The translations under genes and the position numbers were made by a program. From assembly GCA_004123355.1 (NCBI GenBank), contig SCHM01000001.1, forward strand, positions 12,782,193-12,846,192: 64,000 bases of DNA, in the 5' to 3' direction. Positions 48,551-62,754 of this stretch are shown here, piece by piece (within the stretch, counting starts at the first letter, position 1; the number at the start of each line of letters is the position of its first letter). The notes under the pieces are model-generated. The model was not told the origin of the DNA. It saw only the letters and a program-made list of their open reading frames with translations, and did not search any database. This stretch comes from Amphirosellinia nigrospora (taxonomy: Eukaryota > Ascomycota > Sordariomycetes > Xylariales > Xylariaceae).

Positions 48551-51500
48551 TGTGAAATGTCCTGGTGAAGAGCGTGAAGATGGCGGCGTCCTACGTGGTA
48601 CTTTATCCGGCTTCGAAACGGCTGATGGCTGATGACCGAGGCGACGTTTCCGTACAGTATGGCCGAAAGTATGCGGCAGGTCTATATGCATGTTTCTGAA
48701 GGAGACCGGTCAGGAATTTCTCGGCTAGCCCGTCACTCACGGCACGTCACTCAATTGGCAGTAATTGAGCAGTGAATCAGGCGATAGTAGAAGGGCAAAC
48801 CAGTGGCTGTTCGGGTTCTTGTTTGCTTGGCTAGAGAAGGAAACCTGGCGAAGTCTTGTATGGTCTAAGTTAGACAGAGAGATTGGTAGACTGACTCTGA
48901 GGAGACGCTTGCTAATAAGGGAAAAGTCGAGGGTGGTAACGGCTACAAATAGAGCTGAAGGTGAACGAAGATGTGTTAGACCCCTCCAAAGGCTGAGAGT
49001 ACGTAAGTTTTATCCACCTGGAGTGATTGCTCGAGACGGGCAATGTACTTTTGACCGTCTTCGAAGACGTCAAGGGCTGGGCTTAGCCTGGGAGGAATGC
49101 TCCCAATGCGGTGGACTGCAGCATCCATCCTCGTCACTCCATGCTCAGGATAATCGTCCTAAGGGAGGCTCGGGGATGAGCCGTGATGGGTAGCGCCATG
49201 GGCGCCACCAGAGAGGAAGCCAGCGTCTGGGTACTGCAATACCTGACATCGGATCTCTTTCCACTGTGGTCCCAGGATAGATTGTAGGTACTGCTGTACC
49301 AACTCGACACGCACACATCAAATCACCGTCTCCACAAACAGTAGACTCGAAATGCATGCCTGGTCACCTGGTCTGGATGTTGGGGTAACTTTGGCCCACC
49401 ATTCCGGACAACAATTATACACTACACCATATATACGGCAAGGGTTATGCCCAGCTTGCTAGGGTAGGTTACCAGGACTATGGTTCCCGACCCTCCACCT
49501 CGTTTGTCGGATATCCTGGGAGAATAGAAAGCGACACTAATATCACCCCTGCCATAGGCATGTCGTAGCTTGTCGCTCGAGCATGGGAATCCATGGATGG
49601 TGTCGAAACACAGTCCTGACGTATGAGGGAGGGATAGGACATTGCTATAACCTAGGATGAGAGCTGTCGCTGACCATGGATGTCACTGGAGCTGAATGAA
49701 TGCATACATGGCACGTTCTACACATGTCGCAGGGCAGTACGGTGTGCCTGGTACTCCTGAAAGGATGTTCGTCTAAAAAGGGAAATCTCGTCATTAAGGC
49801 TACCTTGGCTAGGCTTGGCCAATGTGCGGTTGAGCATTAGTATGTAGTATGTTGGCTGTGTGCTGTTTAGTGCCGTCCTTCGAGCATTAAAAAAGAACAT
49901 GTAGTCCATCTTGGTGCTCATGGTCAGCAATGCGGTGAGTATAATCGATATAAGCATTGTCAGAAGATCAATGCCGACTACGAAGTTGAAAGCATAACTG
50001 CCTGCCGGCTTTCGCTCAGCCCCCGTCTACCGGTATGTAGTCAAGGGTATGCCGATCATGAAACGAAGACTGGCCAAGGCAGGAGAGGCGATGGCCGAGC
50101 CGATTAAATTTGATCCGATTGCAGAACCAGAACTCCTGGTCGGGGCGTAAATTAAAAACGGGAAGATGGCAAAAAGTTCGAGAACCGATTTTATTTCCGC
50201 CCAGTTAGAATGTCTAGTCGCGCGCTATGCCACGCGGGCCTTGTCTAGCGTAGACAAGATCTGGCAGACTCTAGCTCCATCGCCACGAACGGTGATGGTC
50301 TGAATGCTCGTGGGGCGACGTAGTGTAGGTCCGTGTGGTGTAGTATAGGAGATTGGCAATCTTCGCCTTTCCCGTTCCGGATGATAAAGCTCTTTTTGGT
50401 CATTGGTGCTTATTAGATACAATAGATACGGTAAATTCAGATATGCGACAGGTCCACGTAAAGTACGGCCGCGGGCTCGTCGTTTGTGACAGGTCATGAC
50501 AGGTCAATGATAAGTCCTAATTATACGCATGCGGTGGCTGACCATGCGTCGGTGAAATGGTCCGGCTTGCGTGGTGCTGGCCCAGAATCAGGCCACACGC
50601 GTTGCATTGCCACCACAGCCGCCATCTATATATGTATGTATGTAGGTACATAGTTGGGGGTTTGTTTGCCAACATGTCGTCGAAGGAGCAACGTCCTGTC
50701 CATTTTGCCGCATACAAAACCCAACGTCGCGGGTGCGGCGTCTACACTAAGGGGGCCCGAGCATGCCCGAGAGACATCAGCCCGACTGACAGACAGCCGG
50801 GGAGCATCCGGGGAACGCTTGCGGCCCGGTAAGACGGTACACACCTATCAACCATCACGGCTTGGCGCAGTGGTTTCAAACCAAACGTTGCCTCCACACG
50901 CTGAGGTACCTCTCATCACCGTGATGCACGTTGTGGCGCGGGCCGACAATAGAACAGACATATGCTGAACTCAAGGGGGGGGTTTCATTAGCACAACATT
51001 GGGTTGCATTTATGTGCTAAAGTCTGACCATGCCAAGCACCAGCCCTACTGTCTGGGATGTAGTGCAACGTGCTTGCAGCTCAAAACGTAAGAGTTGCAT
51101 GCGTCGGTGAACAGAAAGCAATTCGCGTTTCCCCCCTTCGACGATCGACGTCGCTACCCTCGAGTCGAATCGGGATGGAGTTTCGTAATACTGTGCGCGT
51201 GGCTGATTAGGCTAGGCTAGAGAGTCCCGGTCTAGCACGGGAAGACAAATAAAACTCAGCTCCCAATGTCGAGGCTTACGATATGTGATGCGAAACCAAG
51301 GCGTACCCTGGTCCCTTACAGTGTACGACACCATGACTATTCTGGACCCCCAAGCCAAGCAAGCGAGCGGCACAGCTGCATTAGCTTCTAGATTTTGGGT
51401 ATGGTGGATATTGATTGCCATTGGACTCGTCTGTCCCGAGGGAACTACGGATCCATTCTCCCGGTTCTTCCTAAAGGCTTCGATTCGAGTTACCACTGTT

Positions 51501-54500
51501 GTGTTAACGGCTGTGTGTATGACGATAGTAACCTAAAAGGGGCGCACTCAAAGGCCTTATAACTGGCCTCGTATAGCTCATGACCGCATGCTAAATTCCA
51601 ATTGAATACTTTGTGCGAGCATCCATCATACGAAAAGTCCCTCCTCTATGGCATTGGCATCAACGGTAATATGCGTCCTACTGTATTCAGTGTAGAAGTT
51701 CCTCAGCTAACCTAGTTCATGGGACGGGATAGGCTGGGCTTGAAACGTGGCCTAGGCAGGGTTCTAGTTATTGAGTGTCAGAATTCCAATCTGAACCTAA
51801 GAACACTTCGCGACCTTTCCCCCTTGACTACTTCGATATCTTTTCTGAAACTATTTCATATCGAATAAGATGGAGATTGTAGACCACACACTACACTCCA
51901 TGCATGGCGTGCCGCCTTGGGTCGAGTAATCGCCACTCGAACTAGGGTATTCAGAATACCCACCACATTGCATTGAATCGGAGCACACGGGAACCTATAA
52001 AGCGCCTTCTCTATGCTTTGCATAAGCATGCGCGAGATTGCGGGAATACTACCTGGTCCAGTAGAACTTCAAGGATGGTGTTGTCCCCATCAACCATCCA
52101 TCGTACATAGTAGTTACTGACTAGGGTTCGATTAGGTGACGAAACTGAAATCGGTTGCTCTTGCGAAGATAGCAACACTTCTATATATAACATCAAATAT
52201 GATGTACCTCTATGACAAGCCGGCAAGAATGTACTTGTACTACTATGAACTTAAGTTAAGATAAGTAGACGTTGGCGAGTAGTTGGACAGTTTGGCGCAT
52301 TGTAATTACTAATATTGGTTTAGCCTTGCTGCCCCTGTTTGTAGGTATTACACTTCTTGGCCCGAAGCTTTGGGAAATGAAATCGCACTATCACGAAGCG
52401 ATACTAAACCTGTCTAAAACCTAGCCTAAGTTGTCTCATGGAGCTTCCTCACTAACGCAGGTACGTACAGGTTAACAAGTTCGAGAAACGAAGCGGTGCC
52501 AGTTTTCTATAATAATGATTGTCTGCTAAACTATTGCGATGTACAACGGAATGTACGCCACATGTACACCAAGAACTGCCGAGCATTGTCGTGGTATGTA
52601 GGAATTGGAATATGACAACCTAAGTGTCAGTTCGACTTGTCGAATCAAGTTCTATGTCGGCAACAAAGATCACAGAGATCTTGTAGTGTGTAAGTATAAT
52701 ATACTTCAAAAGCTACGAACGTGACCACCCTCGACGCTCTCTGTCGGCGTAGACGTCACCACCACACCTCGGCATCCGGGTGTTGCGGGTGAATAATAAT
52801 ACGTGGAGAATGGAAGCCATATAAAACTGCCCCGGTACCGAGGATGCTCTCCTAATCAACAGAAGTCCATTACTCCAATTTCAAGGCTGGGCATAGGATC
52901 AGAGCTGGAACTGCTTACTTCCAGGATCCATTCTTTCCGTATCATCGCATTGTCTCCGAGGAAGTTCGACATACAAGGGTGGGCCAAGCCAAGCCAACTA
53001 AGCTTCCAGCCTCGCAGGTGGCAGGGTAATGAATCCGACAGATCGAGCAGCACTTTACATAATCTAGTTCTTATCATTTTAACCTACTTGATACAAATGA
53101 CACGCCGCAAAGCAGCTAACAGCCCGGTAGGTTAATTGAACAATACCGGCAGTTGCTTTGAAGGAGCACGCATCGACCTCCCCACCAACCCAACCGCCAT
53201 CGGCTCGAGTCGCTCGTGAGATGACAAAAGCGATCCACGCTAACCGATATCTCCGGACCAAGGATGTATTGTCTGCGGATGGATGTGATTTGAAACAAGC
53301 ACATATAGGGTAACAAGCACCAGGTAGTCTATCTCGACTCCAACGCGCGGGATCACATGGGCAACTTGACGGGCCAATTCTTACATGAGGATGAGAATAT
53401 ATCCAGCACGGCCACGTCATCGGGGCACGAAAATATACAACGTGATGCTCATCAACATCCGATAGCAGGTCACGCAGGCGGCTTGGACTCCTTCCCTTTC
53501 TCTCGTTTCGATGCGGTACTTATCGGATCGATTAAAAACCGACGGGACATGCGGTTGGGTGTCAATTGCCGACATGTCGGGGAATGAATCGGAACGGAAG
53601 CATCCTGTACGCGTAATTCCGAATACTCCAAAACATATTCGACAGAGGCAGATGGGCCACAGAATTTGTGTACGCATTCCCTGTCTTGACTGCCTGGTCG
53701 TCCATACAGGATTTGTGGGATGTTCTGGCAAACCGCCGGCAGGTATGCAGGTCTCGTAACCCAACAACGTTCAACCCGACACCGACAATTGGACACTATG
53801 ATAAGTCGTTCAAGTCGTCGTCGGGCGTTTGCTGGCTCGGACCGGTTGGATCAGGAACCCTGCGGAGGATGTGAGTTGGCTGAGCCGAGTGCATATTGTG
53901 TCCACTCGGTATTTCTCAGGTTCGAGGCGTCCCGCACATGCAAATGCAAGCCTTCTGATGAGGGTGAAAAGCGAGAGTAAGTAGTTTAGAAATATCACAT
54001 ACTTAGTATGTTTACTTAGTACGTTTACTTAGTAAGTATGGAAGAGCGTCTCACGTGTTGCGGTGCAGCGGCGTCATTGACATTGCAACTGCCCGCCGCA
54101 AATATTCCGGCCTAGGTGGTAACTGGTCAGGAACTGGTTATTCACAGTGGTTCGTGGGCTTCCAGCCCACAGGAGCTTCCCTTAGCAGCAGCGAGCACAG
54201 GCCCTAGCGTCATCCATAGGTTCATGCCCACAGAAATATAGCGGAAAGGTACCTAACAGGCCTATACAGCTCCATGATTACCTAAACTAGACAAGCCTTC
54301 CCCGCATTTCGCCCCATACCTAGGGCGTGTTCTTGAGACCGGCCAATCAGGCGTGAGTCAGTTAAGGTACTATGACATCAACAAAACATCATCAACAGCT
54401 GCTCTAGACACTGGAAAGAAGCAGGAACAACTTGACCATTGTCCTCCCACCAGCTCTATTCCGTGATATTTAATCTCAACCCAATCCTTTTCTACACCTT

Positions 54501-54632
54501 CTCCAAGATTACTCAATATCCAGCCAATCACCAACATCACAACACACCTTCATCCTCGACCGCATTTACAACCCAGCTCTCGCCAGACACATCACAACAC
54601 GATTTTAAACCCCATCCACAAAACCAGATGAA
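48551..54632. other. 6-kb gene-poor region
   Basis: No recognisable gene. The longest open frame is 142 codons on the plus strand (48765-49193), Arg-rich and without a known motif. At 53.1-54.0 kb several short frames overlap on both strands with no family resemblance. Confidence 0.5.
54001..54036 (+). repeat. Short tandem repeat, 13-bp unit
   Basis: ACTTAGTATGTTT-like unit repeated 2.8 times with small differences, 600 bp upstream of the LEA-like gene. Confidence 0.8.
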
Positions 54633-55091
54633 ATGTCGTTCCTATCAGAAGCAGCAGTCCCCGCATGGCTCTCGTCTCACGAGTTGCCTCGGTCCAGGCG
54701 CCCCGTCAATTCAGCACAAGCATGGCAGCCCGCAAGACGGTGACAGAGTCCGCCAAAGACACATTAAAAACCGTTGACCGCAAGGTCTCAGACAAGCTTG
54801 TCGACGGCATCAACGCAAGCTGTGAGTTACCCTTAGCATAATGGCAGACAACCCAGACTATACCCTGATCATTCTCTCTCACGCATACGAGTATCTTCCT
54901 GCCACTAACGCAACGTCCCTTGAACAGCAAAAGCTGCCGAGACAGTAACAGGCAAGGCCACAGAGGCCAATTACAAGCCGCCGCACCGCCGAGGAAATCC
55001 GAGGCAAGGCGAAAGGCGAGGCCGAAGAGCTTGCTGGCAAGGCTAAAGTGCTGCGAAGGAGGCCGAGGGCAAGGTTAAAGGCGCCTTGTAA
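54633..55091 (+). CDS. Small mitochondrial LEA-like protein
   Basis: A short protein of amphipathic Lys/Ala/Glu-rich helices like fungal LEA-domain stress proteins. Coding segments seen: MSFLSEAAV, then MALVSRVASVQAPRQFSTSM (a mitochondrial presequence look), ARKTVTESAKDTLKTVDRKV and DKLVDGINAS, an intron at 54822-54927, then KAAETVTGKATEANYK, AEEIRGKAKGEAEELAGKAK and KEAEGKVKGAL with a stop at 55089. These lie in different frames: one change at a run of four C (54659-54662) and two in exon 2 (about 54980 and 55048). The last repeats (GKAKGEAEELAGKAK) are the typical LEA/CsbD-like pattern. If the first change is real, translation would start at 54665. Stabilising role in stress is known for the family, not shown here. 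Confidence 0.65.
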
Positions 55092-56771
55092 GGAAATAGG
55101 TGTATCACAAGTGTATAATATTGGGACAAGACGTTCGACAGCTATTTTCACTCTTGTAGCTGAAGGTCTACGTTGCCTACTGCCTCGATAAGCGGCCCTG
55201 TATGAGTTATGACGCGACCCCTGTTCAATGACGGGATGAGAAAACCTCAAACTTCACGAATAATCAATCAGTCACACATGCGACATGGAACTGCTGCAAC
55301 ATTGTGCATTTTATTTGTAGCTTTCTATAAGCCCTATGTGACCACCTCTTCACTTGACTGCATGTCATCTCCCATCACTCTATACTACTAAAATTCCAGA
55401 CTCATTGCTCAATTTGATATTAATAATATGAATTGATTACTAGTCAGATAGCAAGATTATATATTCCTCGCTATACAGAAGTCAGAGCGAAACTGCATGA
55501 TGCCTGGCCCTTGTATCCGGCTCAGCTACAGAAAGCCTGACGTCGCATCTCTTCTTTCGCGCGCTCGTGATAGTCCCATCTACCCAAGCACTGCATAGGC
55601 GATAGCATCTTTGTGTGTTTCGAGATGGCGTTCAGCCCCATATCAAAAATGGCAGCATCTCACCTCCTTCACTACGGAGACAGGGCCAGCAGTTCAAAGC
55701 TAGCACTTCACGCTCAGGAAACCTTGGTATTTTTGCATGCGATGTTGCCCGTATCACCCAATTCCCAACACTATACCTCAAGATACGGCCTGCGAGAGAT
55801 TAACATAGTATCAAGTCGTTCTTCGGAACTGGGCGTCGGGCCTGGCACCCGCAGGCAGGAAGACGCCGAGAGCAGGGATGGGAGCACCGATCCTGACGAT
55901 GATAGTCTAAGGTAAGACGGAACAACAGACGTTGAGCTGTCTCTAAGGAGAGCACTTCAGAGGCTTGGTTGGCCTCATATCTTATGTCTGCAGGGGGACA
56001 GGATCAGGAGCAGACTTCGGCAGGCTGTTGGGCGTGTAATCCACAGCCATTTCTTCTCTACTCTAGCAGCTTCCAAAGTGCCAGATTTCGTTTCTGGCCA
56101 AGAGAGTATCTGGAAGCTGCCGAAACTTCTTAAAATTACGCTCAAATGACAATAACCGACTCCCAATGTACCAACGTCCATGCCTCCGTGGATTATGCGC
56201 CAATATGTCCCCTTATTCTATAATAATAGTCGCCCTTCTCTATCGTCGACAGGGACAGAGAGCGCGGAGCAGAATAATAGAGGGGAGAAGGAGGGAGGGC
56301 AGAAGATATGCTGCAAGATAATAAATAGCCTGGTATGCGACATACAGTTCAGCCTCCCTCGCGATCGGGCGTGACGTAAAAGGCAGTACAGTATCTACGG
56401 CGTGGCAATCGTGTTCTAGAGAAGCTTTCCGCAAGCGCACATCGAGACCGTTCGCACCGTAACGTGGGGTAAAGAAGGCCGTGTTCAAACTATCGTAATG
56501 AAGGGTCTCAAATTCCCTATTCACATGCCCCTATATATCTCAATCATCGGCGTCGCCGTCCTCGAATGCGAGAGCTGGGATGGTACCGATGCCACCAAGT
56601 CCGCTATCATTCATATCTACACTATTAATGAAACATTCAGCTGAAACTCGCAGTATACTTCGAGTACTACGCGAGGTGAGTATAAGAAGAAGAAAATTTT
56701 CATCAAAAGTAATTAATAAGTAAATAGGAAAGGAAAAGAAGGAAATGTTACTAAAAATAAAAGTAATTGAG

Positions 56772-56996
56772 GAAAAAATCAAATGTAATGATAGCCTTCG
56801 AGGGAATCGAACCCCGGGCTTAAAGATATTGTGTAAGAATGCAGATGACGGATTCCGTAATACCTAGCCATTACCCAAATAAGGCCAATAGTACACTTTA
56901 TTGAAATGTCTTATATAGCTGGGGGCAAAGGGTTGGGCTGGGCTGGGCTGGAGTTAAGCTCGGGCTACTCATCTTTAGGTTTGGAGAGAGTTCAGG
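56772..56996 (-). repeat. Dispersed repeat with tRNA-like core, copy 2
   Basis: Homologous to 12389-12605, same orientation. On the minus strand the core runs from 56886 to 56793. Here the two ends form an acceptor-like stem (GGCCTTA with GAAGGCT: five Watson-Crick pairs, one G-T, one mismatch), the T-loop TTCGATT and box B are intact, and a T-run lies downstream. The anticodon arm is not clear. A GGGCT triplet repeat has expanded in the flank of this copy (56931-56951) compared with copy 1. Confidence 0.6.
56931..56951 (+). repeat. GGGCT tandem repeat
   Basis: Three GGGCT units within the flank of repeat copy 2; the equivalent place in copy 1 has only GGGCTCGGGC. Confidence 0.8.
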
Positions 56997-59900
56997 AACG
57001 CGTACGTAGTCTCGGACAGGACAATATGTAAGCATCCGCAGCACCTCGTGGAAGACTGACTATTCGCATTGTTAGACGTGGAACAATCGATCTCAAGCCA
57101 GGGGCTTCTCTTTTGTGGTGGTTAACGACTTGGACGTGGCGCGACGGCTATCTGAACTTCCGGACGTCCCCGACGCAGCATATCATGAAACGGGAGGGAA
57201 TTCAACGAGGAGCTCTTCTCAGAGGATTTTGTAGGTCTAGCTCCCAGGGCCGAGAGAGTCTTGACTGCAGCGCGTTCGAGGAGAGGTATGGCGCGAGGGG
57301 GAGAGATAAAGATGGGAAGCTAGCGGGGTTTAATGGCACCGATACTTGTAGATCTGGGCATGACGACGAGAGACGTTATAGCTTTTGCCTGCGAGATATG
57401 AACTCGGGACCGAGCTGTGGTCGTGTCGATTCGGTCATCGCATCTAGGGCACTTCGTCAGTTACCCGTGGACGCGGGTATCTGTGACAATCGTAGGGATA
57501 GGGGCCCCATGACCAATGCCCCATCCAGGCTGATTTTGGCTGCGTGTTGGAATGACAGAGTGCTGTGCGATGGGCAGAAGTTGGGATTTCGAAGAATGGG
57601 CCAGTGTATAGGCCTAGTCTGCCGCGTCTGGGATATCGTCGGAGGGAGCATTAGCGAGAAGTGAGGAGTCTTGAAGAGGGCTGTAACACATGGTAGTTGG
57701 CAGCTGTCCGATAAGTATATACCTCGCTCGTACGTAAGGAGTCGTATGGGTTTGGATAGGTGACGGCTTGAGTAGACGATTCCTCGACAGGGGCTTGGCT
57801 GTACGCCATGCAATATGTAGTCAAAATGTTTATTCTAGCTAATCTGATTAATCATTTTGAAGCGCCTACTCTCGGTAAGGGATTGTATCCTTCCGAGTGA
57901 ATACAACTCATTATTTGTTCTGGAGGCACACGAGGCACATAGATGTCGACAAGAATTTTGTATCCAGTCAAGTAGCATCCATGACGGTGGTTTTGGAAAC
58001 ATTTTTAACTGTCATGATCCTATCCTGTAGACAAAGGACGTGTGTGTATATAGATGGAGACTAGTCATCGCGAGAGGTTGTAGGTCCTTTGCGTAATAAC
58101 AAGAGTCTTACCTACCCCATATCAGAGGTCCTGACAAACGATAAGTCTCTAATGTTTACCTTGAGTATGAAAACCCCTAATACTATGAGGATTCAGCCAT
58201 TTCGAACTGTGGAATGACTGCTACTCAAGATGGTTCTCTAATAGAGTTAATGGTTTTATAGATCAAACATGTACGATAATTTGCAATACAAAGGCAGCCG
58301 TCATAGGCCGGAACAATCTGTGTATGATGTTAAGACGTGTACAACGAACTATCACATATAGCTGTTCGTGCAAGAGATGAACGAGGGCTACTCGTTAATC
58401 AAGGTGGACAGATACTCAGTTCAACTTACCAGTCCGGTGTTGACATGCTCTCAGTTCCTCATCCTCGCTCGAAAGAGTTCCAAATTACTAACATAACTAT
58501 TAACTAATGCTCAATCATAAGCTGATACCCTGAAGTCATCTTAAAGGGCATGTAGCTCTGAGCTGCTTAGTGTCTCATGATTGGCCTTACATGTCGTTAA
58601 ACTCACTAGAGGTATTGTGGTATCGCCTCTGTCGAATAAAGAATACGAGGTATGTAGCTGGGACTAAACTACGAGGACGTTTTAGAAGTCTTCCCGACAG
58701 AAGGGTCGCTTAGAATTCCCAAAGCTCGTATGAGCGAGTCTACAATGATCCTGTTACTCTCACGGTTTGCCATAAGCGAGCTCATCGTCTGCATATAGTA
58801 TTTTAATAGCTGTCAACATCACATTGACATCAATCACATGAACGGCCCTAAATAAACGAGGCGGTCTTTAAATTTCCTTGCACACCGCAAATGTGACCTC
58901 ACACACGATAGCAGAGCGTGGCAAGTCAAATGGAAATCAAGCCATGGCGGTGCGCCCCCTCTCTCATTTAATCGTGACGGCCGTGAACCACTCAGATAGC
59001 CTACTGCTCTTCTTGGCGAAGAATAAGGACGCCCGATCAGCATATATATATACCATACACGAAGCTACTGTATGTCTGAGAAAAAGGGCAGTCAGCACGA
59101 ACTCGCTTCGTGTTTAATCCCGGCGGCTGAAGAACGCGACCACGCACGCAGGAACCGGTATCGCTCGATCAGTTACCTAGGTGGATCATCTTAAACGCGG
59201 CTCGTGGCTGACCCGACCTCCTGGAATAAACATAACCATGGAGAAAAAAAAGGGTGGCATTCCGGGGTACCTAGTCTCCGTGGAAGATGACTTTTGGCCC
59301 TGGCTTGAAGTCCTCGACTACTTATCTTTGATAACCTACACTACACTACGCACGCTAGGGATATATTTACTAATACAAACCCGCCGAACGCGTTCTCAAA
59401 GTGTTTTCTGGTCGGATACTGGTTAGAGGGCGCGATATCGGGTATCAAACGTGAAACGATTGCGACTTGCTTATGAAGTAGCGGAGCAAAGTGGGCCAAC
59501 TAATTTGTGCGGGCATACGTATGCATAGTTGCTCCTAGATAAAGCTGATGTGAGACTGATTGGATGGGCGAGAGTGAATTGCGTTTTAATCACCTAGCCG
59601 GGTAGGTAGTATATTTAGTCCAGCCCACACCTACTAGGCTCCCTGAAGTCGACGATAACGATAATTTGACGTCAGTAATTAGTTGTATGACCACAATCCT
59701 CTCAATCGTGTTACACCGAGATCACGACTGCGCTTCACCTTTCATGTTGCGTTAGACTGGATACGATGGTGGACCAAGGAAGATGTGCAGGACATGTGAA
59801 GATCGTCGGCGGCTTATACGAGACGAGATACTGCACGCGACGTGACTGCTGGCATACCGCCACCTCGCTTATCAAATGATACGTTCGAAATACCAAATGT

Positions 59901-61655
59901 AGCGAGACAGATAGAATACCCTTGCGAAAGATGATGCCAAAATGTGCTTTCGGTCTGAAATAGCGGGGGTGAGTTCACGATTGTTAAGTTTCTTGGATGG
60001 ATGCACGTTGGGGATGAAGGTGTTTATGACTAAATGTCTCAGTTTTATTTGCTGTCAAAAGTGGGCGTTTTAAAGTCAATATTTCTCATGATAAAAAGTT
60101 TCTTTATTTGTGCAGGGTACAGTATTCCGAAGTTGCGTTGCCAAGAAGAACTAATTATATCTTATACCGTGTTCTTGGCAGTATATCCTGTCAGAGATCC
60201 TGTTTCGGCCCTATTGAGATCTGATGACCACTTACACAGTTGAGTTTGGTGTCACTACAGCAAACTCCTACGGCATAGTCAGTAGGAGCCGGAGAAGGAC
60301 CCAAATTTTCGTTTGCCGGCATACAAAATAGGAAGATGCGTTCTAATGTGAAGATCGACGGATTCTTGAAGCGCCACTTGTAGATTTACTCAAACCCGCT
60401 AGTCTGCCAAGATGTCCAGTGTCCTATACTTATACACTATTGAATTGGGTTATTTAGAGTAATACCTGACTCTGCTGAGTCTTCATTTCTTGGATTCAGA
60501 TCTCCATATCAAACTAAGTATTAAGACGGGCATCTTTCTGGAGATGGGACTGGCCCAGGAGTGAACCAACACACCTCGTGATGAGGATGTACACTGACGT
60601 GATCATGCATTACGAATACCGATACCAACAGATGGATGACAGCGGGTTAGTTTGACTGACGTGACTGGGTTTGCGCGCATTACCCGTTGAGGATGTAGGA
60701 ATGCAAGTACTTAGTTACCACCTACCCATAGAGGAGAGTCGGATGCTCGCAATGCGCTCTGTGCAAGTACAAATCCAAGTGATCGACGAGAAGGAGTATA
60801 GGTGCTAGAACATACTTAGACGGAGGGAATAGGGGGTTTTTCTCGGCGCGGAGCTGCAACCAGTTCAATGCAAGCCAAGATATGCCAAGACGACACCAAA
60901 GCCCAAGAGGCTCTTGGCATGTAGGCCGCGATAACCGAAACAGCGATGGGCTGGTGGTACCCTTCGAAACAACACTCCTTGTTGGCGTGGCCGTACTAGC
61001 CGGAACCGATTTTGTGTACGGAACGAAGCTGACGTATGCGGTGATGTTGAAGCTCTAACAAACGCTCTTATATGTTGTAATGATCGTGACTGTGGAGGAG
61101 TTGCGCACCGAGGCATTATATACACACTGAACTAATAGGCCCAATGGAGATGAGGGAGGATGGATAACCTGGTCCTAGTCATAAGAACTAGCAGCTGATT
61201 GGACAGCGGGGCACAACTCTTTGCCTGAGTCAAGGCAAAGCTGAGTTATGTAATTACCACATCGAAGCAATAACTTTCCGCGTCATGCTGTCTTCCGTTT
61301 ATTGAAGTACCAGTTTTGTCCTGAGCTGCAACCAGCCGACAGATTGATTGCATGATACCTATGCTGTCTATAGCCGTACGTACCTACTAAGTACATACTC
61401 ACAACGATAGGAATGAATATCTGATCGCCATTCGGAACGACCCTGAATGCGACACAGCATAGATTGATAGGGTATGCGTAGATCTCAAGATTCGAGAACG
61501 GTGCAAATATGCCGAAAACGTTACCGATCGACTATTGGAATTTAGGGTAGCGCTCGACATCGCTTTTCTCGCGCGCCGTTTTAGCCTCTTTCAGAGTGAT
61601 TAACGAGCTGCATCTACTTCCAGTTGTACCTCAGCAAGTAGAACATTAATGAAGA

Positions 61656-61683
61656 GACCTGGGCAGACCTGGGCAGACCTGGG
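61656..61683 (+). repeat. GACCTGGGCA tandem repeat
   Basis: A 10-bp unit repeated 2.8 times without change, in the gene-free stretch before the acyltransferase gene. Confidence 0.85.
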
Positions 61684-62754
61684 GTTGCTCGGTTGCTGCG
61701 AACAGCTCATTATGTTAATTGGTTAATTGATTGGCGAGTAGTAGACTGCATCCTTGTCCGTGCCCCGCCAGCGAAGGTGGTCCACTACGGTAGCACGCTG
61801 GCTAGCAAAAAACCTGCCGGGACTCCGTTCTGCTAATGGAAGTTGGCGTACGTACCCCTTTTCCACTAAGGTAGGTACACACACGCTACCTTACCCGCCA
61901 TTATGCCTTGCGATAATCGCCTACGTAGATACTTTAAGTACCTCTAGTCGCCCATAATACAGTACAGTACACCTAACAAAGTAATAGTATTGTACCTAAA
62001 GTAGCGGCAACGTCGACGGACTGTACTATTCTTATCCAGCCCGGCACCTTTTTCACCGTCCGCCTCGCCCCCTCCAAGCGAACGTCTCAAACTCCTCTTT
62101 TCCTCCCCGTCAACCCGTCAGCCCATCGAAGTATTTACCTCTCCAAAGGTCTGTCCTACCTTAAGGGATTTCCTGTCGCTTCCAGAAATCACAACTTCTC
62201 CTCTCTGTTCTCTGTTCTAGTTCTTCCCAGCCAGAGCCTTCTGTCCTGACAGAGACCTACGTTGGTCGTTTGATTTACGGCGATCCTCAAGTTCACCACT
62301 TGCACTGCCTTGGAAAAGCGGCATTGGATCCATTCTTGTCCTTTATTTATACAATACCCTTATACTTTGGCCTATAATTCTCGCGTCTTTTCAGTACACC
62401 GTTTACTGTCCCTTTGCCTGCATAGGCTTGTCGCTCTCTCATCTCAAACGAACGAACCCGCTGCCCACGGTACCTATAATATACCTAACCACGTAAATCC
62501 AGCGTGAACCTGCGCGACCTCCGCCACTCAACACAAAGCATCTACTTTCGGTACTATTAACTACCGACCGTGTTTTTGGGACAAAATCCGAGCTGTGGTC
62601 TGCGAGACTAGTTCCCCGAACGACGTCGCCGGCTGTTGGGGGAATTGTGTCTCGACACTGTCTGCAGAAGAGAGACTGCTTATACCGATTCGTCAATATT
62701 TCTGAGGCATGATATAACATCGGCACAAAAGGCCTTTTCGAATAGTACGACAAG

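Larger units (their letters stand above)
55092..62754. other. 7.7-kb gene-poor region with repeat copy 2
   Basis: No gene I can recognise. It contains the second tRNA-like repeat copy (56772-56996) and an isolated 183-codon open frame (57113-57664, plus) directly downstream of it, with no known motif. Small tandem repeats occur at 56931-56951 and 61656-61683. TACCTA/TAGGTA words cluster at 61380-62000. Confidence 0.45.

Noticed and set aside
53357-53980. Cluster of overlapping open frames on both strands
   Set aside because: Six frames of 60-116 codons overlap without any known motif; no single one stands out.
41095-62754. Degraded transposable elements filling the gene-poor spans
   Set aside because: I saw no recognisable transposase, reverse transcriptase or long terminal repeats; only the tRNA-like repeat and short tandem repeats can be supported.
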